Positions 1-6,957 of a stretch of 22,996 bases of DNA are shown here, one piece after another; position 1 is the stretch's first letter; each line of letters opens with the position of its first letter. The translations under genes were made by a program, and so were the position numbers. The notes under the pieces were generated by a model, which saw only the letters and a list, made by a program, of their open reading frames with translations, did no database searches and was not told where the DNA came from. Source of the stretch: JAKAIY01 sp036258195 (GTDB lineage Bacteria; Chloroflexota; Ktedonobacteria; Ktedonobacterales; JADMIN01). The stretch lies in NCBI GenBank assembly GCA_036258195.1, contig DATAED010000048.1:1-22996 (forward strand), in the 5' to 3' direction.

Positions 1-441
1 CCGGTCGTCCTCAGCGAACTCACGCAGCGTCTCGTGCGAATCGAGCAGCGCAACCTGGTGGGTAGTGGGAAGCTGACGAGGTACAGCGACTCGCACCCCC
101 ACCTGCAGGTCATCCGCTCGCAGCGCACGAAGACGCCCGGAATCCAGGGTGAACAACGGATGATACGGAGTGGTAACAACCTCACGCCCTGAGCGTGTGC
201 GAAGCTGCAAGAGATGGTCGGGAGCAGTTCGCCGCACGAATGCCGTAACCGGACGAGCCTCCAGACGTAAGGTTTCGGGATTGAGTGAGAGCACGCGAAC
301 ATCGCACGGATTCTGGAGCGTCTGGGCGCCATCGTCTAGCGTTTCGACGGCGCTCGATTTCGCCAGCGCTTCATTGACAAGCGTTTGTATATCGACGTCC
401 CGCCCATCAGCTAACGTCACCAATGATGAGCCCAGCAGGCA
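1..441 (-). mobile_element. Intein in the SMC Walker A loop, N-terminal splicing region (partial)
   Basis: Residues 38-184 of the SMC frame do not look like SMC and carry intein blocks. Block A starts at Cys38 (CLLGSSLVTLADG), the nucleophile for the first N-to-S acyl shift. Block B is seen as GREVVTTPYHPLFT, with the T-x-x-H signature at Thr128-His131. It is followed by LRADDLQVGVRVAVPRQLP (residues 144-162), the stretch that in many inteins leads into a homing endonuclease domain. Insertion after GPNGSGK would leave Ser, the normal next Walker residue, as the +1 nucleophile, which suits protein splicing. The endonuclease and the C-terminal His-Asn splice site lie outside the window, so activity is not shown. 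Confidence 0.88.
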
Positions 442-552
442 CTTTCCGGAGCCGTTCGGGCCTACGATGGCGGTGATGCCGGGGCTGAACTCCAGCGTCG
501 TGCGCGGCGCGAAGCTCTTGAATCCTTGCAACTCCAGGCGCTTGAGGTACAC
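1..552 (-). CDS. smc: SMC chromosome-segregation ATPase, N-terminal fragment interrupted by an intein (partial)
   Basis: This is the first 184 codons of an SMC-family ATPase, which compacts and segregates the chromosome; the rest lies left of the window. The first residues read (M)YLKRLELQGFKSFAPRT, the usual bacterial SMC amino end, followed by the Walker A loop GPNGSGK at residues 31-37. Instead of the expected Ser-Asn, residue 38 is Cys and an intein begins. The start is GTG at 552-550, with AGGGAG nine bases upstream; an in-frame GTG at 570 is possible but lacks this spacing. The reading frame is open to position 1. If the intein splices, a full SMC would result. The family call is strong for the 37 visible extein residues; the length of the whole gene cannot be judged. 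Confidence 0.9.
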   Translation of the reverse strand, partial: MYLKRLELQGFKSFAPRTTLEFSPGITAIVGPNGSGKCLLGSSLVTLADGRDVDIQTLVNEALAKSSAVETLDDGAQTLQNPCDVRVLSLNPETLRLEARPVTAFVRRTAPDHLLQLRTRSGREVVTTPYHPLFTLDSGRLRALRADDLQVGVRVAVPRQLPTTHQVALLDSHETLREFAEDDR

Positions 553-822
553 CGCTGCTCGCTCCCTCACGTCGGACGGCTGGATGTGCGCCCGCAGGCA
601 GCGCCGCGTGACCGCCCATATGCAGCAAGCATACCATGCACAGCGGGTTCCGCTGGAACATTTCCCCTAGCGCTGACCCGCATGGGCTAGGCCGTCGTAA
701 TCACGCATGCTGTCTTCGACAACTCCCATCGCGCGTAGCGACATGATACACTCATCGTCGCGACGTTTGAGAGCGCTGTGGACATGCGCTCCAGCGGCCG
801 CGGCCAACTGGGGAAGGTGACG
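553..822. other. Divergent intergenic region between smc and the DinB-like gene
   Basis: This 270-bp gap must hold the promoters of smc (minus) and the DinB-like gene (plus). The only clear structure is a small inverted repeat, CAGCGG-GTT-CCGCTG, at 641-655. No -35/-10 pair stands out on either strand; TATGCT on the minus strand near 630 and TACACT at 747-752 on the plus strand are isolated -10-like words. No small gene with a convincing ribosome site was found. Confidence 0.4.
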
Positions 823-1299
823 ATGAATCGCTACTACGACGAGAAGTGGTCTTGGATTGAAGGATCACACTTCATGCGAACACAATTGCTCGACCTCCTG
901 CGTGACACCGATCTCGCGTTCAGTCCCGGCGGCGACGCGATGACTCTTGGCGCGCTCTGTCGTGAGATGGGCAATGTCGAATACTCGTACGTGCAGTCGC
1001 TCAAAACCTTCCAGCAGGATTGGTCATACCGCAACCTCGATCCAGCGGTCGAGCGCGACGTCGCACGCCTGAAAGAGTGGTTCCAGCAGTTGGACGGCGA
1101 GTTGCAGGCGCTCGTCGCGGGCCTCTCGGACGACGACCTGCGCAAGCGTGTGAGTCGAGGAGCCGATTCATCGCTGCCGGTTGATTTCCAGCTCGATGCC
1201 TATCTCCAGGCGATTCTCATTTTCTTTGGGAAGGCCACCGTCTACTTGCGCATCATGCGCAAACCCATCCCCGACCTGATGCGCCAATATATCGGCTGA
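823..1299 (+). CDS. DinB-like four-helix-bundle protein lacking the usual metal histidines
   Basis: The product is 158 aa of mostly helical sequence resembling the DinB/YfiT superfamily. Members are usually metal-binding helical bundles, several of them thiol-dependent transferases. Visible landmarks are an amino end MNRYYDEKWSWIEG, a helix with LGALCREMGNVEYSYVQSL (about residues 43-61), and a last helix with LIFFGKATVYLRIM. The positions where DinB proteins normally carry their His ligands appear to hold Asn and hydrophobic residues, so metal binding may be lost. I chose ATG 823 because GGGGAAGG lies a few bases upstream; a GTG at 778 in frame would add 15 residues without a good ribosome site. 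It converges with the AI-2E gene with 28 bp between them. The physiological role is unknown. Confidence 0.7.
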   Translation: MNRYYDEKWSWIEGSHFMRTQLLDLLRDTDLAFSPGGDAMTLGALCREMGNVEYSYVQSLKTFQQDWSYRNLDPAVERDVARLKEWFQQLDGELQALVAGLSDDDLRKRVSRGADSSLPVDFQLDAYLQAILIFFGKATVYLRIMRKPIPDLMRQYIG

Positions 1300-1327
1300 T
1301 TGGACGCTCGGCTGGCGACAATCGCCT

Positions 1328-2548
1328 TCAAGCCGAGGTGGACGCCTCGACTGCCGCTGGCGGCTTCTTCTCTGCGACCCCACTCGCTGGCGGTGGCTCA
1401 TCGCGTCTGGCTGCCGCGCGGATGGCTGGCGCGATGGCATGCGTCACCACCGACTGGAGCAGCGCCACGAACGGCACCGCCAGTACCGCGCCCATCAGCC
1501 CCAGCAGCTCGCTGCCAACCAGGATGGCGATCAACACCAGCAGCGGATCAAGGTGCACCGAGCGGCTCATCACCAGCGGCTGCACCAGATTGCCTTCGAG
1601 TTGCTGCACCAGCAGGAACAGCACGGCTACTTCCAACGCTTTGAGCGGATCAACCGTCACCAGCGCCACGATTACCGACACGGCCCCGCTCAGCCACGGC
1701 CCCAGGTACGGGATCGCCTCCGTCAGGCCCGCCAGCACGCCCAGCAGCAACGCATACGGCACCCCCAGCACCCCCAGCCCCGCGCCCGTGAAGACGCCGA
1801 TCAGCAGCATGGCGATCAGCACGCCGCGCACATAGCCTCCCAGGCTGCGTCCCATATCGGCGAAGATGTCGTCCACACGCGGCTGCAAGCGCTCCGGGAA
1901 GAGGCCCACCAGGAAGGGCTTGAGGCGCGCCGAACTGGAGAGCCAGAACACCGTGAGGGTGACGGTCACTACCAGACTCAGCAGTGCGCCAAACGCCCCA
2001 GTGAGCAACGTAAATGGCACGCTAATCAGCGAGGGAATCATCCCCTGGAGGCTATTGAATACCTGACTGGCGATATTGCTGAAGAAGCCGCCAAACAGCT
2101 TGTTGGCCTGCAACGCCGAGGTCCACCCGCTGATCCACTCCTGCAGCTTCGTCGTGTACGTCGGCGCATTCGCGGAGAGTGCGCCCACCTCAGCGACCAG
2201 CGGCGCCAGCAGGATCCAGATGAGCAGCGCCAGCACAGCGGTGACGACCAGCAGCACCAGCAGCACGCCCAGCGGGCGCGGCACGCGGCGCTTCTCAAGC
2301 TGAAGCACGATGGGACGCGCCGCCTCGCCGATGATGATCGCCACGAAGAAGATCAGCAGCGCCGCCAGCGCCTTCGTCACGAGCAGCCACAGCACGACCA
2401 GCACAATCACAGCGCCTGCCGCATACCAGATCGTGTGCGGCGCGATGGTGATGGAGAAGGCGGGCCTGCTCGCATGCGCATCGGCGGGCGCATCGGCGGG
2501 CGCCGCGGCGGTCGGCTGGCGATTGGGCGCCGGTGTCGGCTCATCCAT
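1328..2548 (-). CDS. AI-2E family transporter (PerM/TqsA-like membrane protein)
   Basis: The 406-aa product is an integral inner-membrane protein of the AI-2E exporter family. Members export autoinducer-2 or other small solutes, or act in cation antiport, so the substrate cannot be read from sequence. An Ala/Pro-rich cytoplasmic tail (residues 1-35) precedes paired hydrophobic helices. A central soluble segment contains the PTYTTKLQEWISG helix, and the C-terminal half has family landmarks such as LGVPYALLLGVLAGLTEAIP and QQLEGNLVQPLVMSRSVHLDP. The length is usual for the family. ATG at 2548 has AAAGGA about seven bases upstream. The last 25 residues are a Pro/Ala-rich tail. It is divergent from the GH13 gene and shares its intergenic region. 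Confidence 0.92.
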   Translation of the reverse strand: MDEPTPAPNRQPTAAAPADAPADAHASRPAFSITIAPHTIWYAAGAVIVLVVLWLLVTKALAALLIFFVAIIIGEAARPIVLQLEKRRVPRPLGVLLVLLVVTAVLALLIWILLAPLVAEVGALSANAPTYTTKLQEWISGWTSALQANKLFGGFFSNIASQVFNSLQGMIPSLISVPFTLLTGAFGALLSLVVTVTLTVFWLSSSARLKPFLVGLFPERLQPRVDDIFADMGRSLGGYVRGVLIAMLLIGVFTGAGLGVLGVPYALLLGVLAGLTEAIPYLGPWLSGAVSVIVALVTVDPLKALEVAVLFLLVQQLEGNLVQPLVMSRSVHLDPLLVLIAILVGSELLGLMGAVLAVPFVALLQSVVTHAIAPAIRAAARRDEPPPASGVAEKKPPAAVEASTSA

Positions 2549-2613
2549 ATGCTCGTCCTTTCACGACTGCTCGCCTCCGCGCCCTGCGGCGATCTACGCT
2601 CCGCATGGCGCAC

Positions 2614-2635
2614 GTTCCGTATGTTCCGTATACGG
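2614..2635. repeat. Tandem 9-bp repeat fused to a 10-bp palindrome
   Basis: GTTCCGTAT occurs twice head to tail (2614-2622 and 2623-2631). The second copy runs into the perfect palindrome CCGTATACGG (2626-2635). It lies over the likely -10 of the minus-strand AI-2E promoter, so it may be an operator for that gene. No regulator can be named. Confidence 0.5.
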
Positions 2636-2655
2636 TACAACACCAGTAACTGCAA
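2627..2655 (-). promoter_or_regulatory. Possible promoter of the AI-2E gene
   Basis: Reading the minus strand, TTGCAG (2655-2650) and TATACG (2632-2627) are separated by exactly 17 bp. They match the sigma-70 consensus at 3 and 4 of 6 positions. The -10 lies inside the CCGTATACGG palindrome. The start site would be about 75-80 bp before the AI-2E start codon. Weak matches, correct spacing. Confidence 0.4.
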
Positions 2656-2688
2656 GGCAACCCGACGCCGACTGCATGCTGACAAATA

Positions 2689-2704
2689 AGTTGACAATTC
2701 AACT
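2689..2704. promoter_or_regulatory. Operator-like inverted repeat over the GH13 -35 box
   Basis: The sequence AGTTGA-CAAT-TCAACT is a perfect 6-bp inverted repeat with a 4-bp centre, covering the -35 of the GH13 promoter. A near copy sits at the same place in the promoter of the MarR-family gene (4721-4735; 13 of 15 positions identical). MarR dimers bind short palindromes of this kind, so I infer this is the binding site of the regulator encoded at 4914-5441. Confidence 0.65.
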
Positions 2705-2719
2705 GTTCTCTGGCATACT
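2691..2719 (+). promoter_or_regulatory. Sigma-70-type promoter of the cytoplasmic GH13 gene
   Basis: A consensus -35 TTGACA (2691-2696) and a -10 CATACT (2714-2719) are separated by 17 bp. Transcription would begin near 2726, giving a leader of about 55 bases before the ATG at 2781. The -35 lies within the inverted repeat at 2689-2704, so a bound repressor would block it. Confidence 0.75.
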
Positions 2720-2780
2720 ATCTGCCAGCAGACATGGCATCCTGGATCAGAGCCGATTCCATCACAAGGGAGAGCATGTC

Positions 2781-4718
2781 ATGGTTCCGGTTGTCGATTA
2801 CTTCTTCGGCGCGTTTGTCACCCCTCAGCAACAGCGTCTGCGCATGGTCGCCCGCAACGGCGTGGCGCATGCCAGCGAGATCAGTCCGCGAGACCCCACA
2901 CCGGGCCAGCCCGCCAGCCTGATGATCATCAGCGACGCCGCGCTGCCCATCGACCACATCGCCATCTACTTCACCACCGATGGCGCCGACCCGGCAGGCG
3001 CGCGTGGCATCGCCAGCGCTGGGCAGGTCGCGCTGGCCGAGCGCATCGTAGGCGCCCCGACACAGCTGGGGGAGCAGCGCATCCACCACTGGCGTGCTGT
3101 CATCCCCGCGCAACCTGACGAGACACTCGTGCGCTACCGCATCGACGCCTGGAGCGACGCCGACCCCATGCGACGCTGGCTGGCCGACGCCATCGATCCC
3201 TTCACCACGCCCGCTCCGTCGGGGCGTGAGTTCGCCTATCATGTCGATCATCGCCAGCCGCCCGCATGGCTCGACGACGCCATCGTCTACCATATCTTCG
3301 TCGACCGCTTCGCCAGCGCCCCCGACCAACCCACGCCCGCCGCGCTGGGCAATCTGACCGCATTCTACGGCGGCGCCATTCGCGGCATCACTGAAAAGCT
3401 GGACTACCTCGCCGATCTGGGCGTCAACTGCCTGTTGCTCTCACCTGTGATGGAGAGCCCCACCTATCATGGTTACAATCCCAGCAGCTACCATCAGGTC
3501 TCACCGCGCTATGGCACGAATGACGACCTGCGCACGCTGATCGCTGCAGCGCATGCGCGCGGCATGCGGGTGCTGCTCGATTTCGTCGCCAACCACACCT
3601 CAGACGAGCACCCCGCGTTCATCGAGGCGCGCAGCGCGGCGAGCGCGCCAACTCGCCAGTGGTACAGCTTCGCCCCGACCTATCGCACCGGCTATCTCAC
3701 GTACTACGACGTGCCGAGCATGCCAGTGCTCCAGACCGACGGCGAACCCGTGCGGCGCTATCTCATCGACGCCGCGCGCTTCTGGCTCACTGAGTTTGGC
3801 GCCGACGGGCTGCGGCTCGACAATGTCTCTGGCCCCACGCATGCCTTCTGGACACTGTTTCAGGAAGGCGTGAAGGCCGCTGACCCGCAGGCGTTTACCC
3901 TTGGCGAGGTCTCCGGCGAGACGGAAGACATCGCGACCTACGCCGGGCGTCTGGACGCCTGCATGGATTTTCCGCTCGTCCAGCGCATACGCCAGGTCTT
4001 TGCGCAGCGCGCCGCGCCACTCGCCGAGCTGCTGGCCATGCTCACCACTCACGAAGCGGCCTTCCCGCCATCGATGGCTCCTGCGCGCCTGCTCGACAAC
4101 CACGACATGCACCGCTTTCTCTGGCTGGCGGAGAACGATACACGCCGCCTGAAGCTGGCGCTTGCATTTCTCCTGGCGATTCCCGGAATCCCGGTCATGT
4201 ACTACGGCACAGAGGTCGGCCTCTCTCAGCGTGGAGGCCCACCCGGTCAGGACGCCTACGCCCGCGAGCCCATGCTCTGGGGCGCGGAACAGCAGGCCGA
4301 CGTGCTGGCGCACACTCGCTGGCTGATCCATCAGCGGGTCGTGCGTGAATCGCTGCGCCACGGCAAGCTGGAGCGCGTTCAGTTGAGTGTCGAGGCGGAT
4401 GAGCCACAGCAGGTGGGCGCGCTGGCTCGCTACACCGAGGCTGAGGCGACCGTGGTCATCTTCAACAATGGCACGCGGACAGCGCGATTCACGCTGGAGC
4501 CAACTCGACTGGCATGCATGGGCGCCATGGGGTGGGCAGATGTGGCCATCGAGCAAGCCTGGCGCCTCACCCCCGAAACTATTGGTGAAATCGACGCGCC
4601 GGACTGGTCAGGGTCGCTCCCACCGCTCAGCGCAACGATGATCGCCCTACGCTCCAAACACGGATCTCCACGCCCTTCCTCGGCGAAAAACGCTCGTTCC
4701 GAAAAGTCGGCGCATTAA
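2781..4718 (+). CDS. Cytoplasmic GH13 alpha-amylase-family enzyme (cyclodextrinase/neopullulanase/maltodextrinase-like)
   Basis: The 645-aa product is a glycoside hydrolase family 13 enzyme without a signal peptide, so it should act in the cytoplasm on imported maltodextrins or cyclodextrins. An N-terminal beta-rich, CBM34-like domain (about 1-150, including DHIAIYFTTDGADP) precedes the TIM barrel (about 165-545). All four GH13 regions are visible: DFVANH at 267-272, the nucleophile Asp347 in GLRLDN, the acid/base Glu376 in TLGEVSG, and Asp442 in DNHD. A C-terminal beta domain and a basic tail follow. ATG 2781 has AAGGGAGA at the proper distance; upstream codons in the frame lack one. The exact specificity is uncertain. 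Its operator, and the importer downstream, place it in the intracellular step of the same pathway. Confidence 0.9.
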   Translation: MVPVVDYFFGAFVTPQQQRLRMVARNGVAHASEISPRDPTPGQPASLMIISDAALPIDHIAIYFTTDGADPAGARGIASAGQVALAERIVGAPTQLGEQRIHHWRAVIPAQPDETLVRYRIDAWSDADPMRRWLADAIDPFTTPAPSGREFAYHVDHRQPPAWLDDAIVYHIFVDRFASAPDQPTPAALGNLTAFYGGAIRGITEKLDYLADLGVNCLLLSPVMESPTYHGYNPSSYHQVSPRYGTNDDLRTLIAAAHARGMRVLLDFVANHTSDEHPAFIEARSAASAPTRQWYSFAPTYRTGYLTYYDVPSMPVLQTDGEPVRRYLIDAARFWLTEFGADGLRLDNVSGPTHAFWTLFQEGVKAADPQAFTLGEVSGETEDIATYAGRLDACMDFPLVQRIRQVFAQRAAPLAELLAMLTTHEAAFPPSMAPARLLDNHDMHRFLWLAENDTRRLKLALAFLLAIPGIPVMYYGTEVGLSQRGGPPGQDAYAREPMLWGAEQQADVLAHTRWLIHQRVVRESLRHGKLERVQLSVEADEPQQVGALARYTEAEATVVIFNNGTRTARFTLEPTRLACMGAMGWADVAIEQAWRLTPETIGEIDAPDWSGSLPPLSATMIALRSKHGSPRPSSAKNARSEKSAH

Positions 4719-4720
4719 AC

Positions 4721-4735
4721 AGTTGACAAGTGAAC
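4721..4735. promoter_or_regulatory. Operator-like site over the MarR-gene -35 box
   Basis: AGTTGACAAGTGAAC is an imperfect palindrome identical at 13 of 15 positions to the site in the GH13 promoter, and it holds the same position relative to the -35. This implies autoregulation by the MarR protein, a common arrangement in that family. Confidence 0.62.
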
Positions 4736-4751
4736 GATTGATCAGTATACT
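4723..4751 (+). promoter_or_regulatory. Strong sigma-70-type promoter of the MarR-family gene
   Basis: TTGACA (4723-4728) and TATACT (4746-4751) are 17 bp apart, a near-consensus promoter starting only 4 bp after the GH13 stop codon. The start site would be near 4758, leaving an unusually long leader of about 155 bases before the GTG at 4914. Confidence 0.8.
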
Positions 4752-4875
4752 CTTTCGTCAAGAGCAGGCTGTGTAACACAAACGCTCACTCGTCTGGAAC
4801 CCAACGGCCAGATGCCTCGCAGGCCGGGAACCTCCGACGTCGGGCGCGGCAGTTACCGGGGAGCGGTCGAACTCC

Positions 4876-4904
4876 CTGTTTGGATGTTCCGGAATCCCAG
4901 ACAG
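4876..4904 (+). promoter_or_regulatory. Leader stem-loop next to the MarR ribosome site
   Basis: CTGTTTGG (4876-4883) can pair with CCAGACAG (4897-4904), with one G-T pair and a 13-base loop. The 3' arm runs into the AGGAAG ribosome site (4903-4908). The hairpin could lower translation of the regulator. It is modest in size and may be chance. Confidence 0.35.
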
Positions 4905-4913
4905 GAAGCACAC

Positions 4914-5441
4914 GTGAAAGTTTCAACCTCGGCTGACCATGGGCCCGAGCAAGAGCTGTATCTTCTGCTCACCGACCTCTTCTACCTGCTAGATGATACT
5001 GATCGTCAGTTCTTTGGGGAGTATGGCCTGAGCACCCGACAATTCTGGGCGCTGCATCACCTGAGCGAGACTGACGGATTGTCCATGATTGACCTGAGTC
5101 GACTCTTGTTCACGGATAAGAGCAACATCACGGCAATCGCGGACCGCCTGGAGAGCGCCAGCCTGATCAAACGCTCTCCAGCGCCACAAGATCGGCGCAT
5201 GACCTTGCTGACTCTCACCCCGGAAGGGCGGCAGCGTCACGACGAGGTATTCGCTGCGCATCAGGAGCGCATTCGTTCGATCATCGGAGGGGACGAAGCC
5301 ACGCTTCGTCAGGTCATTCAGCATCTCGAGCGTATCCACGTTCGCTTCGAGCAGCATCTCCATCCCAACACGTCACGACCCGACTCATCCCACGCTACCG
5401 CATCCCATCCCACGCCGACCAGCACCTCCGCGAGCAAGTGA
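4914..5441 (+). CDS. MarR-family winged-helix transcription regulator
   Basis: The 175-aa product is a MarR-type dimeric winged-helix regulator. The recognition region reads LSMIDLSRLLFTDKSNITAI, followed by the wing signature DRLESASLIKR and DRRMTLLTLTPEG. The first 30 residues and the last alpha helices form the usual dimer interface; the final 25 residues are a Ser/Thr/Pro-rich tail. I chose GTG 4914 because AGGAAG lies 5 bases upstream; an in-frame ATG at 4884 has no good ribosome site. It sits between two sugar-utilisation genes and is preceded by an operator-like site that recurs at the GH13 promoter, so it probably represses the locus until a sugar or metabolite is present. MarR control of alpha-glucan genes is unusual; LacI-type repressors are more common. 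Confidence 0.9.
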   Translation: MKVSTSADHGPEQELYLLLTDLFYLLDDTDRQFFGEYGLSTRQFWALHHLSETDGLSMIDLSRLLFTDKSNITAIADRLESASLIKRSPAPQDRRMTLLTLTPEGRQRHDEVFAAHQERIRSIIGGDEATLRQVIQHLERIHVRFEQHLHPNTSRPDSSHATASHPTPTSTSASK

Positions 5442-5468
5442 TTGATCGACGGGCTGCTGGCGCATTCG

Positions 5469-5508
5469 AGTGTGACACTGGCGAACACGGCGTATGTATG
5501 TCCATACG
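5469..5508. promoter_or_regulatory. Paired palindromes upstream of the sugar-binding-protein gene
   Basis: Two short inverted repeats lie in the 134-bp gap before the binding protein: AGTGT-G-ACACT (5469-5479) and CGTATG-TATGTC-CATACG (5491-5508). GTGACA (5472-5477) and TATGTA (5493-5498) within them could form a promoter with a short 15-bp spacer. They may be operators for the importer operon. They differ from the MarR-type site, so a second regulator is possible. The gene could also be read through from the MarR promoter. Confidence 0.4.
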
Positions 5509-5575
5509 ACCGGGCGCCGACCCCCACGCACAGGGAAACGTCCCCCCGTGTCTGTGGTCGAGGAGGACTTTTCAC

Positions 5576-6838
5576 ATGTTGTCGAAGCGCGTCCTGAGCG
5601 TCGTCGCGACTGGCGCGGTGACGGCGTCTCTGCTCCTGGCAGCCTGCGGAACCAGCGGAGGCACGTCGTCGCAAACCGTGAACTACAGCGGCACGCTGAC
5701 GATCTGGCACGACTGGACCGGCGCGTATCTCACCGCCAAGCAGAAGATCGTCAACGAGTACGAAGCGGCCCACCCGGGCGTCAAAATCACGCTGGTCAAC
5801 CAGAACGACGACACCAAGACTATTGCTCAGGTCAAAGCTGGCACTGGCCCCGACATCGTGCAGGATCCCGTGGACCACGTCGGCACGCTGGCCTCCGCTG
5901 GCGTGATCGTGCCGATCGACTCCTATGAGAGCCAGAGCGACCTGACCAAGACATACACCACAACGGCCTCGCAGAGCGTGGAGTTCAACAGCCACGTCTA
6001 CGGCATCCCCGAAGTCACCGAGATTCTGACGATCATGTACAACAAGAGCCTGATCTCGGCTGACCAACTGCCCAAGACGACCGACGACATGTTCTCCTTC
6101 GAGAAGACCTACAGCGCAGCGCACCCCGGCGCCTACGGCATCGTGTGGGATGTCAACAACGTCTATGACGACGCTGGCTTCTTCTACGCCTATGGCGCCC
6201 CGCTGATCGACGCCAACGGCGCCACCAGCATCGCCACCCCCGCTGGCGTGAACGCCGACAATTACATCGCGCAGTACAACACTGTCCTGCCGAAGGACAT
6301 CAATGGTCAGACGGCTACCGCGCTCTTCAACGAGGGCAAGGCTGCGGCGATCATCGACGGCCCGTGGGCCTACACCGGCTACTCGACGGCCATTGGCGCG
6401 TCCAACCTCGGCTTCGCCACGCTGCCAACCGTCAACTCCACCAACAAGGCGGTCTCGCCATTCGTGGGTGGTAAGGCGTTCATGCTGACCCGCAATGCCA
6501 AGAACCCGGCGCTGGCCGTTGACTTCATGAAGTTCTTCACCAACGCCTCGAACCAGGCCGCGATGTGCGCCACCACCGGCGAGATTCCCTCGAACATCGC
6601 CGCTGGCAATGATCCGCAGATCACCGGCAACACCGCCATCAGTGCGTTCGTCGCGCAGGTGAAGGCGGGCGGCGTTCCGTTCCCGAACACCCCCTACATG
6701 GGCCAGGTCTGGATACCGATGGGCAAGGCGCTCACCGCCGTCTGGAACGGCACAGAGGCGCCAGACGCCGCACTGAGCCAGGCCAAGCAGGCCATCGATC
6801 AGGGTGTCCAGCAGATCAAGGCGGCGCAGGGCAGCTAA
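5576..6838 (+). CDS. Carbohydrate ABC transporter solute-binding lipoprotein (MalE type)
   Basis: The 420-aa product is the extracellular sugar-binding component of an ABC importer. It starts with a lipoprotein signal peptide, MLSKRVLS plus a hydrophobic stretch ending in the lipobox L21-A-A-C24. A Ser/Gly/Thr linker follows, then the family-1 binding-protein fold with GTLTIWHDW (about residues 40-48), the LAS-GVIVPID segment, GKAAAIIDGPWAY and FVGGKAFML. ATG 5576 has a perfect AGGAGG (5561-5566) nine bases upstream; in-frame codons farther upstream do not encode a signal peptide. The similarity to MalE-type proteins and the two GH13 neighbours suggest maltodextrins or cyclodextrins as ligand. 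The first permease follows after a 313-bp gap containing strong hairpins. Confidence 0.92.
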   Translation: MLSKRVLSVVATGAVTASLLLAACGTSGGTSSQTVNYSGTLTIWHDWTGAYLTAKQKIVNEYEAAHPGVKITLVNQNDDTKTIAQVKAGTGPDIVQDPVDHVGTLASAGVIVPIDSYESQSDLTKTYTTTASQSVEFNSHVYGIPEVTEILTIMYNKSLISADQLPKTTDDMFSFEKTYSAAHPGAYGIVWDVNNVYDDAGFFYAYGAPLIDANGATSIATPAGVNADNYIAQYNTVLPKDINGQTATALFNEGKAAAIIDGPWAYTGYSTAIGASNLGFATLPTVNSTNKAVSPFVGGKAFMLTRNAKNPALAVDFMKFFTNASNQAAMCATTGEIPSNIAAGNDPQITGNTAISAFVAQVKAGGVPFPNTPYMGQVWIPMGKALTAVWNGTEAPDAALSQAKQAIDQGVQQIKAAQGS

Positions 6839-6861
6839 CGCCCTGGCAAGTAGTTCCGTTT

Positions 6862-6897
6862 GCTTCCCGCGTCTGCTATCATGCAGGCGCGGGGAGC
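6862..6897 (+). terminator. Intercistronic stem-loop after the binding-protein gene (partial terminator or mRNA stabiliser)
   Basis: A 15-bp stem (6862-6876 with 6883-6897, including two G-T pairs) closes a six-base TATCAT loop 23 bases after the stop codon. No T-run follows, so it is more likely a stabilising or attenuating hairpin than a full terminator. Such elements between binding-protein and permease genes raise the amount of binding protein over the membrane subunits. Confidence 0.7.
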
Positions 6898-6936
6898 CTG
6901 CTTCACCTACCCATCCCGTGCACGCGGAGACATCCT

Positions 6937-6957
6937 GCGGAACGGCGCTCGTTCCGC
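6937..6957 (+). promoter_or_regulatory. Second intercistronic stem-loop
   Basis: GCGGAAC (6937-6943) and GTTCCGC (6951-6957) form a perfect 7-bp stem with a seven-base loop. It lies in the same 313-bp gap (6839-7151) as the larger hairpin. No convincing promoter or small gene was seen in the rest of this gap. Confidence 0.45.

Noticed and set aside
170..670. Plus-strand open frame of 166 codons at the left edge
   Set aside because: It is antisense to the SMC/intein gene, whose protein motifs (GPNGSGK, TPYH) are unmistakable; the plus-strand translation shows no family features.
1439..2689. Plus-strand open frame of 416 codons opposite the AI-2E gene
   Set aside because: Its product is a His/Gln/Arg-rich string expected from the complement of a hydrophobic membrane-protein gene.
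6862..6897. Complete intrinsic terminator ending the binding-protein transcript
   Set aside because: The stem is strong but no T-tract follows, so full termination is not supported; it is listed as partial.
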